A stretch of DNA of 42,898 nucleotides. It comes from DASYQD01 sp036005845. Lineage in GTDB: Bacteria > Acidobacteriota > Thermoanaerobaculia > Multivoradales > JAIOJS01. Below the pieces are notes generated by a model. The model did not search any database, was not told the DNA's origin, and was given only the letters and a program-made list of their open reading frames with translations. Every line of letters begins with the position of its first letter. Position 1 is the stretch's first letter. The DNA is taken from positions 1 to 42,898 of the forward strand of contig DASYQD010000101.1 in assembly GCA_036005845.1 (NCBI GenBank). Reading direction: 5' to 3'. Made by a program: the position numbers and the translations under genes. Positions 29,270-41,644 of the stretch are shown piece by piece.

Positions 29270-31240
29270 TCAACCTTGCGGCAGCAGCGACGGCCCCGGC
29301 TCGCCCAGCGGGCGGCCGGGGCGTACGCCGGACTCCGCTGCGACCAAGGCCAGCGGGTCTTCGCCGGGGTTGAGGTAATGGTCCGTCTCGAGGCGGTACT
29401 GGGCCTCGTAGAGCTCGCGATAGCGGCCGTCCTTCGCCAGCAGCTCGCGGTGGGTGCCGCGTTCGACGATCTGGCCGCCGTCGAGGACGAGGATCTGGTC
29501 GGCGCTGAAGATCGTCGACAAGCGGTGGGCGATGACGAAGGTGGTGCGGCCCTTGCGCAGCGCTCGCAGGGCGTCCTGGATGAGCGCCTCGCTCTCGCTG
29601 TCGAGGCTGCTCGTCGCCTCGTCGAGGATGAGGATGCGCGGGTCGGCGAGGATGGCGCGGGCGATGGAGAGGCGCTGGCGCTGGCCGCCGGAGAGCTTGA
29701 CGCCGCGCTCGCCGATGATCGTCTGGTAGCCGTCGGCGAAGGCCTCGACGAAGTCGGCGGCGTTGGCGACGCGCGCCGCGGCGCGGATCTCCTCGTCGGT
29801 GGCGTCGGGGCGCGAGTAGGCGATGTTGTCGCGCACGGTGCCGTCGAAGAGGAAGTTGTCCTGCAGCACGACGCCGACCTTGGCGCGGTAGTCGCGCAGC
29901 CGCGCTTCGGCGAGGTCCTGGCCGTCGACCAGCACGCGCCCCTGCTGCGGCCGCGCGAAGGCGAGCACGAGGTGGATCAGCGTGCTCTTGCCCGCTCCGC
30001 TGGGGCCGACGAGGGCCGTCGTCGTTCCCGCCGGCGCGCGGAACGAGACCTCGCGCAGCACCGGCTTGTCGGGCAGATACTCGAAGCTGACGTCCTGGAA
30101 CTCGACGTCGCCGTGCACCGTGGGCAGCGGCCGCCGCTCCGCCTCGCCGACGTCCTCGCCGGCGAGCTTCTGGATCTCGCGGATGCGGTCGAGGCCGGCG
30201 AAGGCCTCGGAGAGCTGGGTGCCGATGTGGGCGATCTGCACCAGCGGCGCCGCCAGCATGCCGGTGAAGAAGACGTACATGACGAAGCTGCCGAGCGTCA
30301 TCTGGCCGGAGAGGATCGAGCGGCCGCCGACGAGCATCATGACGACGCCGACGCCGCCCATCACCAGGCTCGAGAAGGAGCCGATGGCCGAGGTGGTGGT
30401 GATCGTCTTGGCGACGTTGCGCAGCAGCTTGTGGGCACCGCGGGCGAAGACGCGCTCCTCGCGCTTCTCGGCGGTGTAGGCCTTGACGACGCGCACGCCG
30501 CCGAGGCTCTCGGCGAGGCGGCCGGTGATGTCGGCCTGGATCTTCCCGCGCTCGCGGAAGAGCGGCCGCACGCGCTTGAACGCCACCGTCATGCCGACGA
30601 GGAAGAGGGTCATCACCGCCAGGGTGGCGAGGGTGAGCTTCCAGTTGAGCCAGAGCAGCACGCCGAGCGCGGCGATGGCGGTGACGAAGCTGCCGACGAG
30701 CTGCACCAGGCCGCTGCCGACGAGGTTGCGGATGCCCTCGGCGTCGTTGAGCACGCGCGAGACCAGCTCGCCGCTCTTGACGGTGTCGAAGTAGGCCACC
30801 GGCAGGCGCATCACGTGGCTGTGCACCTGCCGCCGCAGCTCGGTGATGGCGCGCTGCGCGGCGACGCCGAGGAGCTGCGCCAGGCCGAAGGCCGTCGCCG
30901 CCTGCACGAGCGTGGCCGCCGCCACTGCCAGGGCCAGCGGCAGCAGCAGCTGCACCTGCTTGTGGCCGATGACCTTGTCGATGAGCCACTTCGAGCTCGC
31001 CGGCAGCACCAGGCCGGCGAGCCGCGACACCAACATCATCACCATGCCGAGGGCGAGGCGGCCGCGCCGCGCCCAGACGATGTCGCGCGCCTCGCGCCAC
31101 ACCGCCGACAGCGACGGCATCTTGCGGCGCCCTGGTGCTCCGGATGCGTCCGATGCGCCGCCGCCCGCCGAGCCGGACGCTTGCGCCCGGCTCGCTTCGA
31201 TGCGACCGGAACGGCGGGCCATGCCGATGACGCTCGGCAT
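29270..31240 (-). CDS. MsbA-like ABC exporter (half transporter with fused ATPase)
   Basis: 656 aa. An N-terminal low-complexity tail (about 1-45) precedes six transmembrane helices (about 60-330) of the type I exporter fold. The ATPase domain has Walker A GPSGAGKST, the Q-loop VLQDNFLF, signature LSGGQRQ, Walker B ILILDEATSS and the H-loop IAHRLST. This fits lipid A/lipid or multidrug exporters working as homodimers. The gene may start at the ATG at 31240 or at a later methionine near residue 41 (MPSLSAVW); the latter would remove the tail. It lies 22 nt downstream of rpoD on the same strand, so it may be co-transcribed with it. Confidence 0.92.
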   Translation of the reverse strand: MPSVIGMARRSGRIEASRAQASGSAGGGASDASGAPGRRKMPSLSAVWREARDIVWARRGRLALGMVMMLVSRLAGLVLPASSKWLIDKVIGHKQVQLLLPLALAVAAATLVQAATAFGLAQLLGVAAQRAITELRRQVHSHVMRLPVAYFDTVKSGELVSRVLNDAEGIRNLVGSGLVQLVGSFVTAIAALGVLLWLNWKLTLATLAVMTLFLVGMTVAFKRVRPLFRERGKIQADITGRLAESLGGVRVVKAYTAEKREERVFARGAHKLLRNVAKTITTTSAIGSFSSLVMGGVGVVMMLVGGRSILSGQMTLGSFVMYVFFTGMLAAPLVQIAHIGTQLSEAFAGLDRIREIQKLAGEDVGEAERRPLPTVHGDVEFQDVSFEYLPDKPVLREVSFRAPAGTTTALVGPSGAGKSTLIHLVLAFARPQQGRVLVDGQDLAEARLRDYRAKVGVVLQDNFLFDGTVRDNIAYSRPDATDEEIRAAARVANAADFVEAFADGYQTIIGERGVKLSGGQRQRLSIARAILADPRILILDEATSSLDSESEALIQDALRALRKGRTTFVIAHRLSTIFSADQILVLDGGQIVERGTHRELLAKDGRYRELYEAQYRLETDHYLNPGEDPLALVAAESGVRPGRPLGEPGPSLLPQG

Positions 31241-31262
31241 CTAGAGCGCGGCCTCCCGCACC

Positions 31263-32963
<1,701 letters not shown>

Positions 32964-33127
32964 GCACTTCTCCTATGCCGGCGGGTCGTCGAGATCTCGC
33001 GAGAGACCGTCCGCAATCGATCCAACGGATTCCGCGGCGGAAACTATTCCCATGCCGACGGTTCGCCGGGCCGGCCGGCGGGGCGACGGTTGGGATTGCC
33101 GGAGGTGAGCGGGGGTGGCCCTGGTCA

Positions 33128-33148
33128 GGGCGCCGGGTGGCGGCGCCC
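33128..33148 (-). other. GC-rich hairpin in the leader region of rpoD
   Basis: GGGCGCC, loop GGGTGGC, GGCGCCC: a perfect 7-bp stem without T tract, between the terminator of the preceding gene and rpoD. Confidence 0.4.
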
Positions 33149-33159
33149 GACGGATGATA

Positions 33160-33212
33160 ACGCAAAAACGGCAAGATCCCCACGGCTTCCGGACCAACCG
33201 GGGCCGTGGGGA
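33160..33212 (-). terminator. rho-independent terminator of the DUF4331 gene
   Basis: On the minus strand a 10-bp stem (33212-33203 with 33186-33177) with an inner CCGG/CCGG pair is followed by a sequence ending in TTTTT (about 33167-33163). It stands about 58 nt after the stop of the DUF4331 gene. This is the clearest intrinsic terminator of the window. Confidence 0.7.
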
Positions 33213-33269
33213 CCTCGCTCGATGCCGGCCGGGCGCGTGGGTTGGCGCGCGCTCGGGCAGCGGCTCGAC

Positions 33270-34802
33270 CTACTGGCAGGGCTGCGGGTCGTTCGGGTCG
33301 GGGATGACCGGCGTCGTCGGCACGTTGGTGCCGCCGTGCCCCTGAAGGAGCCCCTGGTGGGCGGGCGCCAGGAAGGGGAAGTTGGGGTTGAAGTCCTTGT
33401 CGTTGACCTCGGTCCCCTTGAAGAGACCGGCGAAGGGGTCGCCGGCGGCGACCAGGCTCAGCACCACGCTGTTGACGTTGACCTGGTGCATGGCCGGGGT
33501 GGCGCCGCCGCCCAGCCGGCGGCCGTTGGGGAAGCTCGAGTTGGTGGCGGCGTCGAGCGTGATGACGTCGCCGGTGGAGCCGTTGGCGATGGGGATCGGG
33601 CGGCCGAGGTTGACGGCGTTGATGATGTCGAGGCGGGGGCCCTTCAAGGTGTCGACCGTTGCCTGGGGCAGGCCCAGTGCCTTGTAGATGCCCAGCGCCT
33701 CGGCGTCGCGAACCAGCACCGGGAAGAGGATGTCGCCGCCGAAGTTGGTCACGTCGGTCGACGGCGTGGTGTGCAGGTACTGGCCCTGGCGCTGCGTGCC
33801 GACGAGACCGGCGTTGAACAGCGGCAGCGCGTTGCGGCCCACCTGCACGAACGGGCCCGAGCCCTTGACGCCGGTGATGATGTTGCTGGCGTCGACGGTC
33901 TGCGTGGCGCGGCGCGAGATGCTCGCCCACACCCGCAGCAGGCTGTCGGTGCTGGTGGTCACCGCGCTGCCGTTGTGCGGGATGCCGCCCGGGAAGAGCT
34001 CGCTGGTCGGGATCTCGAGCGCGATCGAGAAGACGTTGAAGCCGGTGAAGACGTCTTCGCCCGGCGGCCGGCGGGCGCCGGGGATGCCGCCGAGGTCGTC
34101 GCGGTTGAGGTTGACGAGGTCGAAGATGCCCTTCTCGTCGAGCTGGTAGGGGTCGTCGAACTGGCCGGCGATGATGCGCGCGCCGCCGGGCAGGGTGTGG
34201 ATGAAGGTGTCGACGAAGGCCTGGTCGTAGAGGCCCTGCTCGCGGCTGGCGGGGTTGCCGCTGTCGTAGCCCTGGAAGGCGCCGAGGCCGTAGACCAGGC
34301 GGTCGGTCTGCGGGCCGTGGTTGTTGGGCAGCACGGGCAGGCCGGTGCCGAGCACGGTGCGGCCGGGGTGGGCCGGCGTGAAGACGCGCGTCACCGTCAT
34401 CGTCTCGGTGCCGCCGGTGAGCTGCCAGAGCAGCTCGTTGCCGCCGCCGAGGCCGTCGCTGGCGCTGGGCCCCGCCTCGGGGGTGAGCTTGTTGACGAAC
34501 TCGATGCGGTAGACCGCCTCGTCCTTCAGGCTGGCGCCCTTGGCGATGTGGAACTCGTAGCGGTAGCCGTTGCAGGCGCGGAAGCCCTGGTTGCCCTGAC
34601 CGGGCTCGTGGAGCGGGTTGAAGTCCATGATCAGGTAGAGCTTGTCGTGGGCGCCGTCGGACACCCAGGCGAAGGTGTCGGTGTTGTCGGCGCAGGGCTC
34701 GTTGAGCACCGGCAGGGCCTCGCGGTGACTCGACGCGAGCGCGGGCATGGCGATGGCCGTCACGGCGAGCGCCGCGAGCAGGGCCGTCTTCTTCACGTTC
34801 AT
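33270..34802 (-). CDS. exported DUF4331-family protein
   Basis: 510 aa with a signal peptide (residues 1-24, ending ALA-SS). The mature protein starts SSHREALPVLNEPCADNTDT, the typical start of DUF4331 proteins. Later repeats of the family (LYLIMDFNP, GPQTDRLVYGLG) and an ending with PPCQ-like DPQPCQ agree. The biochemical role of the family is unknown; it is secreted and lacks catalytic signatures that I can identify. AAGGAGG stands 9 nt before the ATG. It is followed by a clear terminator, so it is probably its own transcription unit. Confidence 0.88.
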   Translation of the reverse strand: MNVKKTALLAALAVTAIAMPALASSHREALPVLNEPCADNTDTFAWVSDGAHDKLYLIMDFNPLHEPGQGNQGFRACNGYRYEFHIAKGASLKDEAVYRIEFVNKLTPEAGPSASDGLGGGNELLWQLTGGTETMTVTRVFTPAHPGRTVLGTGLPVLPNNHGPQTDRLVYGLGAFQGYDSGNPASREQGLYDQAFVDTFIHTLPGGARIIAGQFDDPYQLDEKGIFDLVNLNRDDLGGIPGARRPPGEDVFTGFNVFSIALEIPTSELFPGGIPHNGSAVTTSTDSLLRVWASISRRATQTVDASNIITGVKGSGPFVQVGRNALPLFNAGLVGTQRQGQYLHTTPSTDVTNFGGDILFPVLVRDAEALGIYKALGLPQATVDTLKGPRLDIINAVNLGRPIPIANGSTGDVITLDAATNSSFPNGRRLGGGATPAMHQVNVNSVVLSLVAAGDPFAGLFKGTEVNDKDFNPNFPFLAPAHQGLLQGHGGTNVPTTPVIPDPNDPQPCQ

Positions 34803-34899
34803 CTCGAATGTCCTCCTTGTGGTGAGTGCCTGACATCAGCTCTACGACACCGGGCGCGCGGCGGATGAGTGGCGGCGGCCTGCGCGCGGGAGCGGCGCC

Positions 34900-34905
34900 T
34901 ATACT
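34900..34905 (+). promoter_or_regulatory. -10 box (TATACT) 9 nt before murB
   Basis: TATACT, 9 nt, ATG 34915; no Shine-Dalgarno sequence. The strongest box of the leaderless-type set. Confidence 0.55.
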
Positions 34906-34914
34906 CGCGGCCGC

Positions 34915-36024
34915 ATGCCCGGCGCTCCGGAACGTTCGCGGCCGCGCGGCCTGCGCGAGCGCGTGCCGCTGGCGCCGCTGACGACGATCGGCATCGGCGG
35001 GCCGGCGCGCTGGTTCGTCGAAGCCGGGACGGCGGACGAGGTGGAGCAGGCGCTGGCGTGGGCGGCGGACGAAGCCCTGCCGACGTTCGTGCTCGGCGGC
35101 GGCAGCAACCTGCTGATCGCCGACGAGGGGTTCCCAGGGCTCGTCCTGCGCGTGGCGTTGCGCGGCGTGGAGGAGGAGAGCGCCGGCGATGCGGTGATGC
35201 TGTGCGCCGCGGCGGGCGAGCCGTGGGACGCGCTGGTCGAGCGGGCGGTGGCCGCGAGCCTCGCGGGCTTCGAATGCCTGTCGGGCATCCCCGGTTGCGC
35301 CGGCGCGACGCCGATCCAGAACGTCGGCGCCTACGGACAGGAGGTCGCGGAGACGGTGGTGAGCGTCGAAGCCCTGTCGCGAGCCGATGGCAGGCTGTGT
35401 ACCTTCGCCGCCGCGGAGTGCGGCTTCGCCTATCGCGACAGCGTCTTCAAGCGCGAGGAGCGCGATCGCTGGGTCATCCTCGCCGTCACCTTTCGACTGC
35501 AGCGCGACGCGCCGCCGGCGTTGCGCTACGCCGAGCTGGCGCGCCACCTCGAAGCGGCGGGCGGCGACGTCGACCTCGCGCGCGTACGCGAGGCGGTGCT
35601 GGCGCTGCGGCGGCGGAAGGGGATGGTGCTCGACCCCAGCGACGAAGACACGCGAAGCGACGGGTCGTTCTTCATGAACCCGGTGGTGCCGGCGGCGGCC
35701 CTCGACGGCGTGCTCGAGCGGGTCGCCGCGCGTGGCCTGGCGCCGGAGAGCGTGCCGCGTTACCCGGCGGGCGAGGCGACAAAGCTCTCCGCCGCCTGGC
35801 TCATCGAGCAGGCCGGCTTCCGCAAAGGCCATCGCCACGGCAACGTCGGCATCTCCAGCAAGCACGCGCTGGCGCTGGTCAACCGCGGCGGCGGCACGGC
35901 GCGCGAAGTGGTCGAGCTGGTGCGCGAGATCCGCGCCCGCGTCGAAGACGCCTTCGGCGTGCTGCTCGTGCCGGAGCCCAACTTCGTCGGCTTCGTCGAG
36001 GACCCCCTGGCGCCCACCGGCTGA
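34915..36024 (+). CDS. murB: UDP-N-acetylenolpyruvoylglucosamine reductase MurB (type I)
   Basis: FAD enzyme reducing the enolpyruvyl group to make UDP-MurNAc for peptidoglycan. The 369-aa product has the FAD-binding part TTIGIGGPARW and VLGGGSNLLIADEGF, then SGIPGCAGATPIQNVGAYGQE with YRDS-F. The catalytic serine is S251 in SDGSFFMNP and the glutamate lies in PEPNFVGF at the C-terminus. The loop between is long, as in type I enzymes such as that of E. coli. murB here is isolated from the mur/fts cluster. A TATACT box 9 nt before the ATG and the absence of a ribosome binding site suggest a leaderless message. Confidence 0.96.
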   Translation: MPGAPERSRPRGLRERVPLAPLTTIGIGGPARWFVEAGTADEVEQALAWAADEALPTFVLGGGSNLLIADEGFPGLVLRVALRGVEEESAGDAVMLCAAAGEPWDALVERAVAASLAGFECLSGIPGCAGATPIQNVGAYGQEVAETVVSVEALSRADGRLCTFAAAECGFAYRDSVFKREERDRWVILAVTFRLQRDAPPALRYAELARHLEAAGGDVDLARVREAVLALRRRKGMVLDPSDEDTRSDGSFFMNPVVPAAALDGVLERVAARGLAPESVPRYPAGEATKLSAAWLIEQAGFRKGHRHGNVGISSKHALALVNRGGGTAREVVELVREIRARVEDAFGVLLVPEPNFVGFVEDPLAPTG

Positions 36025-36086
36025 GGGGCCGACGGGCGGCCGTCAGGCGCCTGCTACCATTTCGGGCAGGCCTCGGCTCGAACCGC

Positions 36087-36743
36087 ATGGAAGAGACCTT
36101 CTCCCCCGTCGCCTCGCAGCTCCTCGGCGATGCGTTGCCCAGCCGGCTGGTGTGGGAGCGCAGCGGCCGCCGCTTCGCCGTGCGCATGCTGGGTGCCGCG
36201 ACGCTGGCCGTCCTCGCGGTGGCCGCTTGGCCGCGGCTACGCGCCGAGCGCTCCGTCTCGCCTGTCGCCACGGCGCCGGCCGTCTCGTCGCCGCTCGTGC
36301 GCGGGGCGGTACGCGGCGCGCATGCGACCGCCGCGGTCGCCCGCGTGGTGCGCGACGTCGCCGTGGCCGAGGCGAGGAGTCAGGTGATCGTGCCGCTGCG
36401 CGAGATTGACGCTTGGAGCCGCCGCCGTCTCGACACCGGCGAAGCCAGCTATTACGCGCCCGGCTTCGAAGGGCGCTCGACGGCGAGCGGCGAGCTCTAC
36501 CGCGCCGCCAAGTACACCGCCGCGCACCGCTCGCTGCCGTTCGGCACTCTGCTGCGGGTGACCAACGTGCGCAACGGCCGCAGCGTCGTCGTGCGGGTCA
36601 ACGACCGCGGGCCGTTCCACCCGCGCCGCATCGTCGACCTCTCGCGCGCCGCCGCCGCCGAGCTGGGCCTGGTGCGCCGCGGCCGCGGGCAGGTCCGGAT
36701 CGACGTGCTCGAGCGTCTCGACGCCTCGCGCAGCGGCGCCTAG
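36087..36743 (+). CDS. rlpA: RlpA-like double-psi beta-barrel protein (septal ring lytic transglycosylase family)
   Basis: 218 aa. A transmembrane or signal segment at about 33-52 is followed by an alanine-rich stretch and the RlpA domain. Motifs are YYAPGFEGRSTASGE, YTAAHRSLPFGT, VTNVRNGRSVVVRVNDRGPF (with the conserved aspartate) and RIVDLSRAAAAELGL. RlpA proteins act on denuded glycans or bind the septal ring. The SPOR domain found in E. coli is absent. It follows murB by 62 nt; a TACCAT box at 36055-36060 might promote it. Its TAG overlaps the TAG of the opposite gene (CTAG). Confidence 0.88.
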   Translation: MEETFSPVASQLLGDALPSRLVWERSGRRFAVRMLGAATLAVLAVAAWPRLRAERSVSPVATAPAVSSPLVRGAVRGAHATAAVARVVRDVAVAEARSQVIVPLREIDAWSRRRLDTGEASYYAPGFEGRSTASGELYRAAKYTAAHRSLPFGTLLRVTNVRNGRSVVVRVNDRGPFHPRRIVDLSRAAAAELGLVRRGRGQVRIDVLERLDASRSGA

Positions 36744-37186
36744 CCTTCCGCGCCGTCGCTCTTCCAGGGCGCAACCGTGATCGTCTCGTAGCGCCCCAGC
36801 GTCACCTTGCCGGGCGCGAAGCCGCGCGGCTTGCGCACCTCGCTGCAGCGCGTCCAGTGCACCGCCACCTTGCCGCCGGCCTTGACCTTCGAGTGGCCGG
36901 CGGCGAGCGCGGCGGCGAAGCGCAGCGTGTCGCGCGGCAGCCGGTCGAGGCCGTCGGGGTTGCGCACCACGACGTGCGACCCCGAGCCGGCGGCGACGTG
37001 GAGCCAGAAGTCGCGCGGCGAGGCGAGCCGCACGCTGAGCACGTCGTTGTCCGCGGCGGTCTTGCCGACGAGCACGGTCATGCCGTCGGGCGAGGTGAAC
37101 CGCCGGGCCACGGCGCGCCCCTGCCACAGGCCGCGCTCGGGATCGGTGGGCCCCGGCGGTCCCCGCCGATCGTCGTACGCCGCCAT
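36740..37186 (-). CDS. standalone NFACT-R (DUF814) RNA-binding domain protein
   Basis: 148 aa. RFTSPDGMTVLVGKTAADND is the start of the NFACT-R domain of RqcH/Tae2 proteins, followed by LASPRDFWLHVAAGSGSHVVV and GHSKVKAGGKVAVHWT with K-x-RG. The N-terminal NFACT-N and coiled-coil parts of RqcH are missing, so this is the short, domain-only form found in some bacteria. Likely an RNA- or ribosome-linked protein. The stop codon overlaps that of rlpA (4-bp CTAG). An upstream gene on the same strand is 23 nt away. Confidence 0.8.
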   Translation of the reverse strand: MAAYDDRRGPPGPTDPERGLWQGRAVARRFTSPDGMTVLVGKTAADNDVLSVRLASPRDFWLHVAAGSGSHVVVRNPDGLDRLPRDTLRFAAALAAGHSKVKAGGKVAVHWTRCSEVRKPRGFAPGKVTLGRYETITVAPWKSDGAEG

Positions 37187-37208
37187 CGCGCCCTTCCGGA
37201 TCGCGGCG

Positions 37209-38464
37209 TCAGCCGGGTGGGCCCGCCGCCGCCACCTCGGCGTAGAGGGCGAGGAAGCTGGGCGGGAAGACGGTCGCCAGCGGTCTCACCGCCTCCGGCG
37301 AGGCGACGCAGCGGCGCAGCTCCTGGCGGGCGGCCTGCTCGGGGCTGGGGCCGCCGCGGTCGCCGCGCGCGAGGTACATGCCGTGCAGCGACGCCGCGCG
37401 CAGCAGGCAGGCATGCGCCAGAGCGCGCGGCTCGCTGAAGCTCGCCGCCGCCAGCGTCGTCAGCACGTCGTCGTAGTTGCCGGCGAAGTAGGAGGCCGCG
37501 GCGCGCTGCAGCTCGTCGGGCGGCGGCTTGACCGCCGCCTGCAGCTCGCGCAACGCGGTCTTGAGCCCGTCCTGCAGGTGGCGCACGTCGGCCGGCGCCG
37601 TGCCCGCGTCGGCCGCCGCGGCACGCGCGATCGCCTCCTGGACGCGCGCCGTCTGCCGCGCGATGGCGGCGGGGAGCGGCGCCAACGTCTTGCTGACCGA
37701 GGCGACGCGCCGCCGCGCTTCCTCCGTCGACTTCCGCAGCGCCGCGAGCTCGCGCTGCGCCTCGGCCTGCAGCTGGTCGCGTCGCGCCGTCGCGGCGGCG
37801 CGGATCGACTCGAGCTCGCGCCGCGCGGCCTGCGCCGATCGGCCCGCCTCGGCGACCTTGTCGGCATCGAGCTCGCGCTCGGCGCGGGCGAGCTGTGCGC
37901 GGGCGGCGGCGAGCTGGCCGGCGGCCGCTTCCTGCCGCGCCGCGAGCGAGGGAGAACCCTCGCGCCACGCCTCGCGCATCAACGGGCTCGACTCGACGGC
38001 GGCGACCTGCGCGAGCGCGGTGGAGGTCGTGTCGACCTCGCGCTGCGCCGCCGCCGCGGCCTCGGCGACCCTCTGCATGCGGCCGCGGCAGAGCAGTCGA
38101 CGCTGGGTCAGGTCACGCAACTCCTCGCGCGACAGTTTGCCCTGCTTCTCGGCGGTGTCGAAGGCCTCGACGGCGCCCGGGCAGTCGCCCTGCTCGACGA
38201 GCGCGATGCCGAGGTAGTAGTGCGGCGTGTAGCGCCGCATGCCGAGGATGCCGGCGCCGGCCTCGGGGTGCTCGGCGATCGCCTGGCGCATCAAACGGGC
38301 GGCTTCCTCCCACCGCTTGCCGGTGAAGGCATCTATGCCGCGACGGTAGGTCTCGCGGTAGTCGGCGTGAGCGACGGACGCGACGAGCGCAAGAACAAGC
38401 AACCAGCCGACGGCCGAGTGGTGGCGCCCCCTGCCCTTTGAGGGGCAGGGGGATGGGGGGACAC

Positions 38465-38468
<4 letters not shown>
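37209..38468 (-). CDS. exported TPR/coiled-coil protein coupled to the Ser/Thr kinase
   Basis: 419 aa from GTG 38468, which overlaps the kinase TGA as GTGA. An alternative TTG at 38402 starts just before the hydrophobic core LLVLALVASVAHA and would leave a 10-bp stem hairpin outside the gene; I cannot decide. The signal peptide ends VAHA-D. Residues about 40-110 have TPR-like repeats (YRRGIDAFTGKRWEEAARLMRQAI, PHYYLGIALVEQGDCPGAVEAF). A long alanine/arginine/glutamate-rich coiled coil (about 150-310) follows. The C-terminal helical segment has a DDVLTTLAAASF and LPPSFL-like ending. Role unknown; probably works with the kinase. Confidence 0.75.
38427..38452 (-). other. strong hairpin at the kinase/coiled-coil gene junction
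   Basis: CCCCCTGCCC, loop TTTGAG, GGGCAGGGGG: a perfect 10-bp stem 12 nt downstream of the kinase stop. It lies within the first codons of the next gene if GTG 38468 is the start, or between the genes if TTG 38402 is. Confidence 0.6.
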
Positions 38469-40285
<1,817 letters not shown>

Positions 40286-40294
40286 CGCATCACT

Positions 40295-40300
40295 ATCGTA
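40295..40300 (-). promoter_or_regulatory. -10-like box (TACGAT) 9 nt before the kinase gene
   Basis: On the minus strand TACGAT, 9 nt, TTG 40285. No Shine-Dalgarno sequence. It lies in the 17-nt gap after the parvulin gene, so the kinase may also be read from upstream. Confidence 0.35.
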
Positions 40301-40302
40301 AA

Positions 40303-41448
40303 TCAGAAGAGGACTTCGACCTTCGCTGCTTTACGGAGAGCCGCCACCTTGCGGTCGAGCAGCTCGCGCGCCTGCTGCCGCGACAGGAACTGCTCGATCT
40401 GCGGCTTGGCCTCCTCGAACGGGACGGCGGCTGCCGGCCGCTGGTCCTCCAGCCGCAGGACGTGGAAGCCGAACGGGCTCTCCACCACGCCGCTCGTCTG
40501 CCCGGTCTTGAGGGCGAATGCCGCCTGCTCGAACGGCGGCACCATCTCGCCGCGCGAGAACCAGGGCAGCAGGCCGCCGTCGTTGCGCGAGCCGGTGTCG
40601 TCGGAGCTCTCGCGCGCGATCGCCGCGAAGTCGCCGCCGGCCTTGATGCGCGCCAGGAGCCCTTCGGCCTTCTGCCGCGCCGCCTGCTTCTGCGCCGCCG
40701 CGGCGCTCTGCGGCACGGCGACGAGGAGGTGGCGCACGCGCACCTGCGGCGGCCGCTTCATGCGGTCGGGGTTCTGCTCGTAGAAGCGGTGGGCCTCTTC
40801 GTCGCTCACCTTGACCGCCGGCTTCACCTCGGCGTCGATCAGCTTCTGGATCGCCAGGCTCTGCGCCATGTCGGCGAGCAGCGCCTTCTCGGTGATCCCC
40901 TGCGCCGCCATCTGCCGCGCCAGCTCCTGCGGGTTGCGCGACTTGAGCTTGTCGAGGCCCGCCTGCAGCTCCGCCTGCGTCGGCATCAGGCCGTGCTTCT
41001 TCGCCTCGGCGAGCAGCAGCCGCGAGCCGATGAGCTGGTCGACCATGGCGTGGTAGAACTCCTCGCTCGCCGGCGGCGGCGGCGCGCCCATGCGGGCCAT
41101 CTGTTCGCGCATGGCGCCGGCGCGCTGCAACACCTCGTCGCGCGTGATGGCGGCGCCGTCGACGCGCGCGGCCACGGCGGGGATCTTGGCGATGTCGAAG
41201 GCGGGGCTCGGCGAGCCCGTAGTGGCGGCCCCCGGCATGGCTCCCGGCACGCCCGGGAGGGTGCCCGGCAGGCCGGCCGCGGCGCCCGGGACGTGCCCAG
41301 CCGCCATCGCCGGTTCGTCGACCGGCGCCGGCGTCGGCGTGGGATCGGCAGCGGCGGTCGCGGCCTTCTTGCTGCAGCCGGCGAGGAGCGCGAAGGCAGC
41401 GAGCAGCGAGACGGCCGAGAGCGTGAGAGCGGGCGGCTTGCGGGACAT
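40303..41448 (-). CDS. parvulin-type peptidyl-prolyl isomerase lipoprotein (PrsA/SurA-like)
   Basis: 381 aa from ATG 41448 (AGGAG 7 nt upstream). A lipobox LLAGC places the lipid-modified cysteine at residue 25. A TPTPAP and glycine/proline-rich stretch follows, then SurA-type N-terminal helices (ITRDEVLQRAGAMREQ) and a PpiC parvulin domain at about 230-330 with RVRHLLVA, GGDFAAIARESSDD and GGLLPWFSRGEMVPPFE. It folds exported proteins at the outer face of the membrane. It lies in an apparent minus-strand cluster with hemW upstream and the kinase downstream. The C-terminal helix ends VEVLF. Confidence 0.92.
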   Translation of the reverse strand: MSRKPPALTLSAVSLLAAFALLAGCSKKAATAAADPTPTPAPVDEPAMAAGHVPGAAAGLPGTLPGVPGAMPGAATTGSPSPAFDIAKIPAVAARVDGAAITRDEVLQRAGAMREQMARMGAPPPPASEEFYHAMVDQLIGSRLLLAEAKKHGLMPTQAELQAGLDKLKSRNPQELARQMAAQGITEKALLADMAQSLAIQKLIDAEVKPAVKVSDEEAHRFYEQNPDRMKRPPQVRVRHLLVAVPQSAAAAQKQAARQKAEGLLARIKAGGDFAAIARESSDDTGSRNDGGLLPWFSRGEMVPPFEQAAFALKTGQTSGVVESPFGFHVLRLEDQRPAAAVPFEEAKPQIEQFLSRQQARELLDRKVAALRKAAKVEVLF

Positions 41449-41644
41449 GCGGTGCTCCTGGTCGTCGCGGTGCTGGGTGCGGTGGCGCCGGTTGGAGGCG
41501 CAGGAGGAATCGGGTGGGCGGCGGGCCATGGCCCGGCGGGGCGGCATGATACACCGGCGTCCTCGGGCCGCCCGGTGAAGCAGCGCACGACCGTGCGCAC
41601 TCTCTCCTTCGCCGTCGACGACGGCGTTACGGCCGCGAGCAGCC

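Larger units (their letters stand above)
32964..33269. other. 306-bp intergenic region between rpoD and the DUF4331 gene
   Basis: Both flanking genes read on the minus strand. It holds the terminator of the DUF4331 gene, a hairpin at 33128-33148 and a 10-bp palindrome (TCTCGCGAGA, 32995-33004) about 35 nt before rpoD. No coding frame and no clear rpoD promoter seen. Confidence 0.6.
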
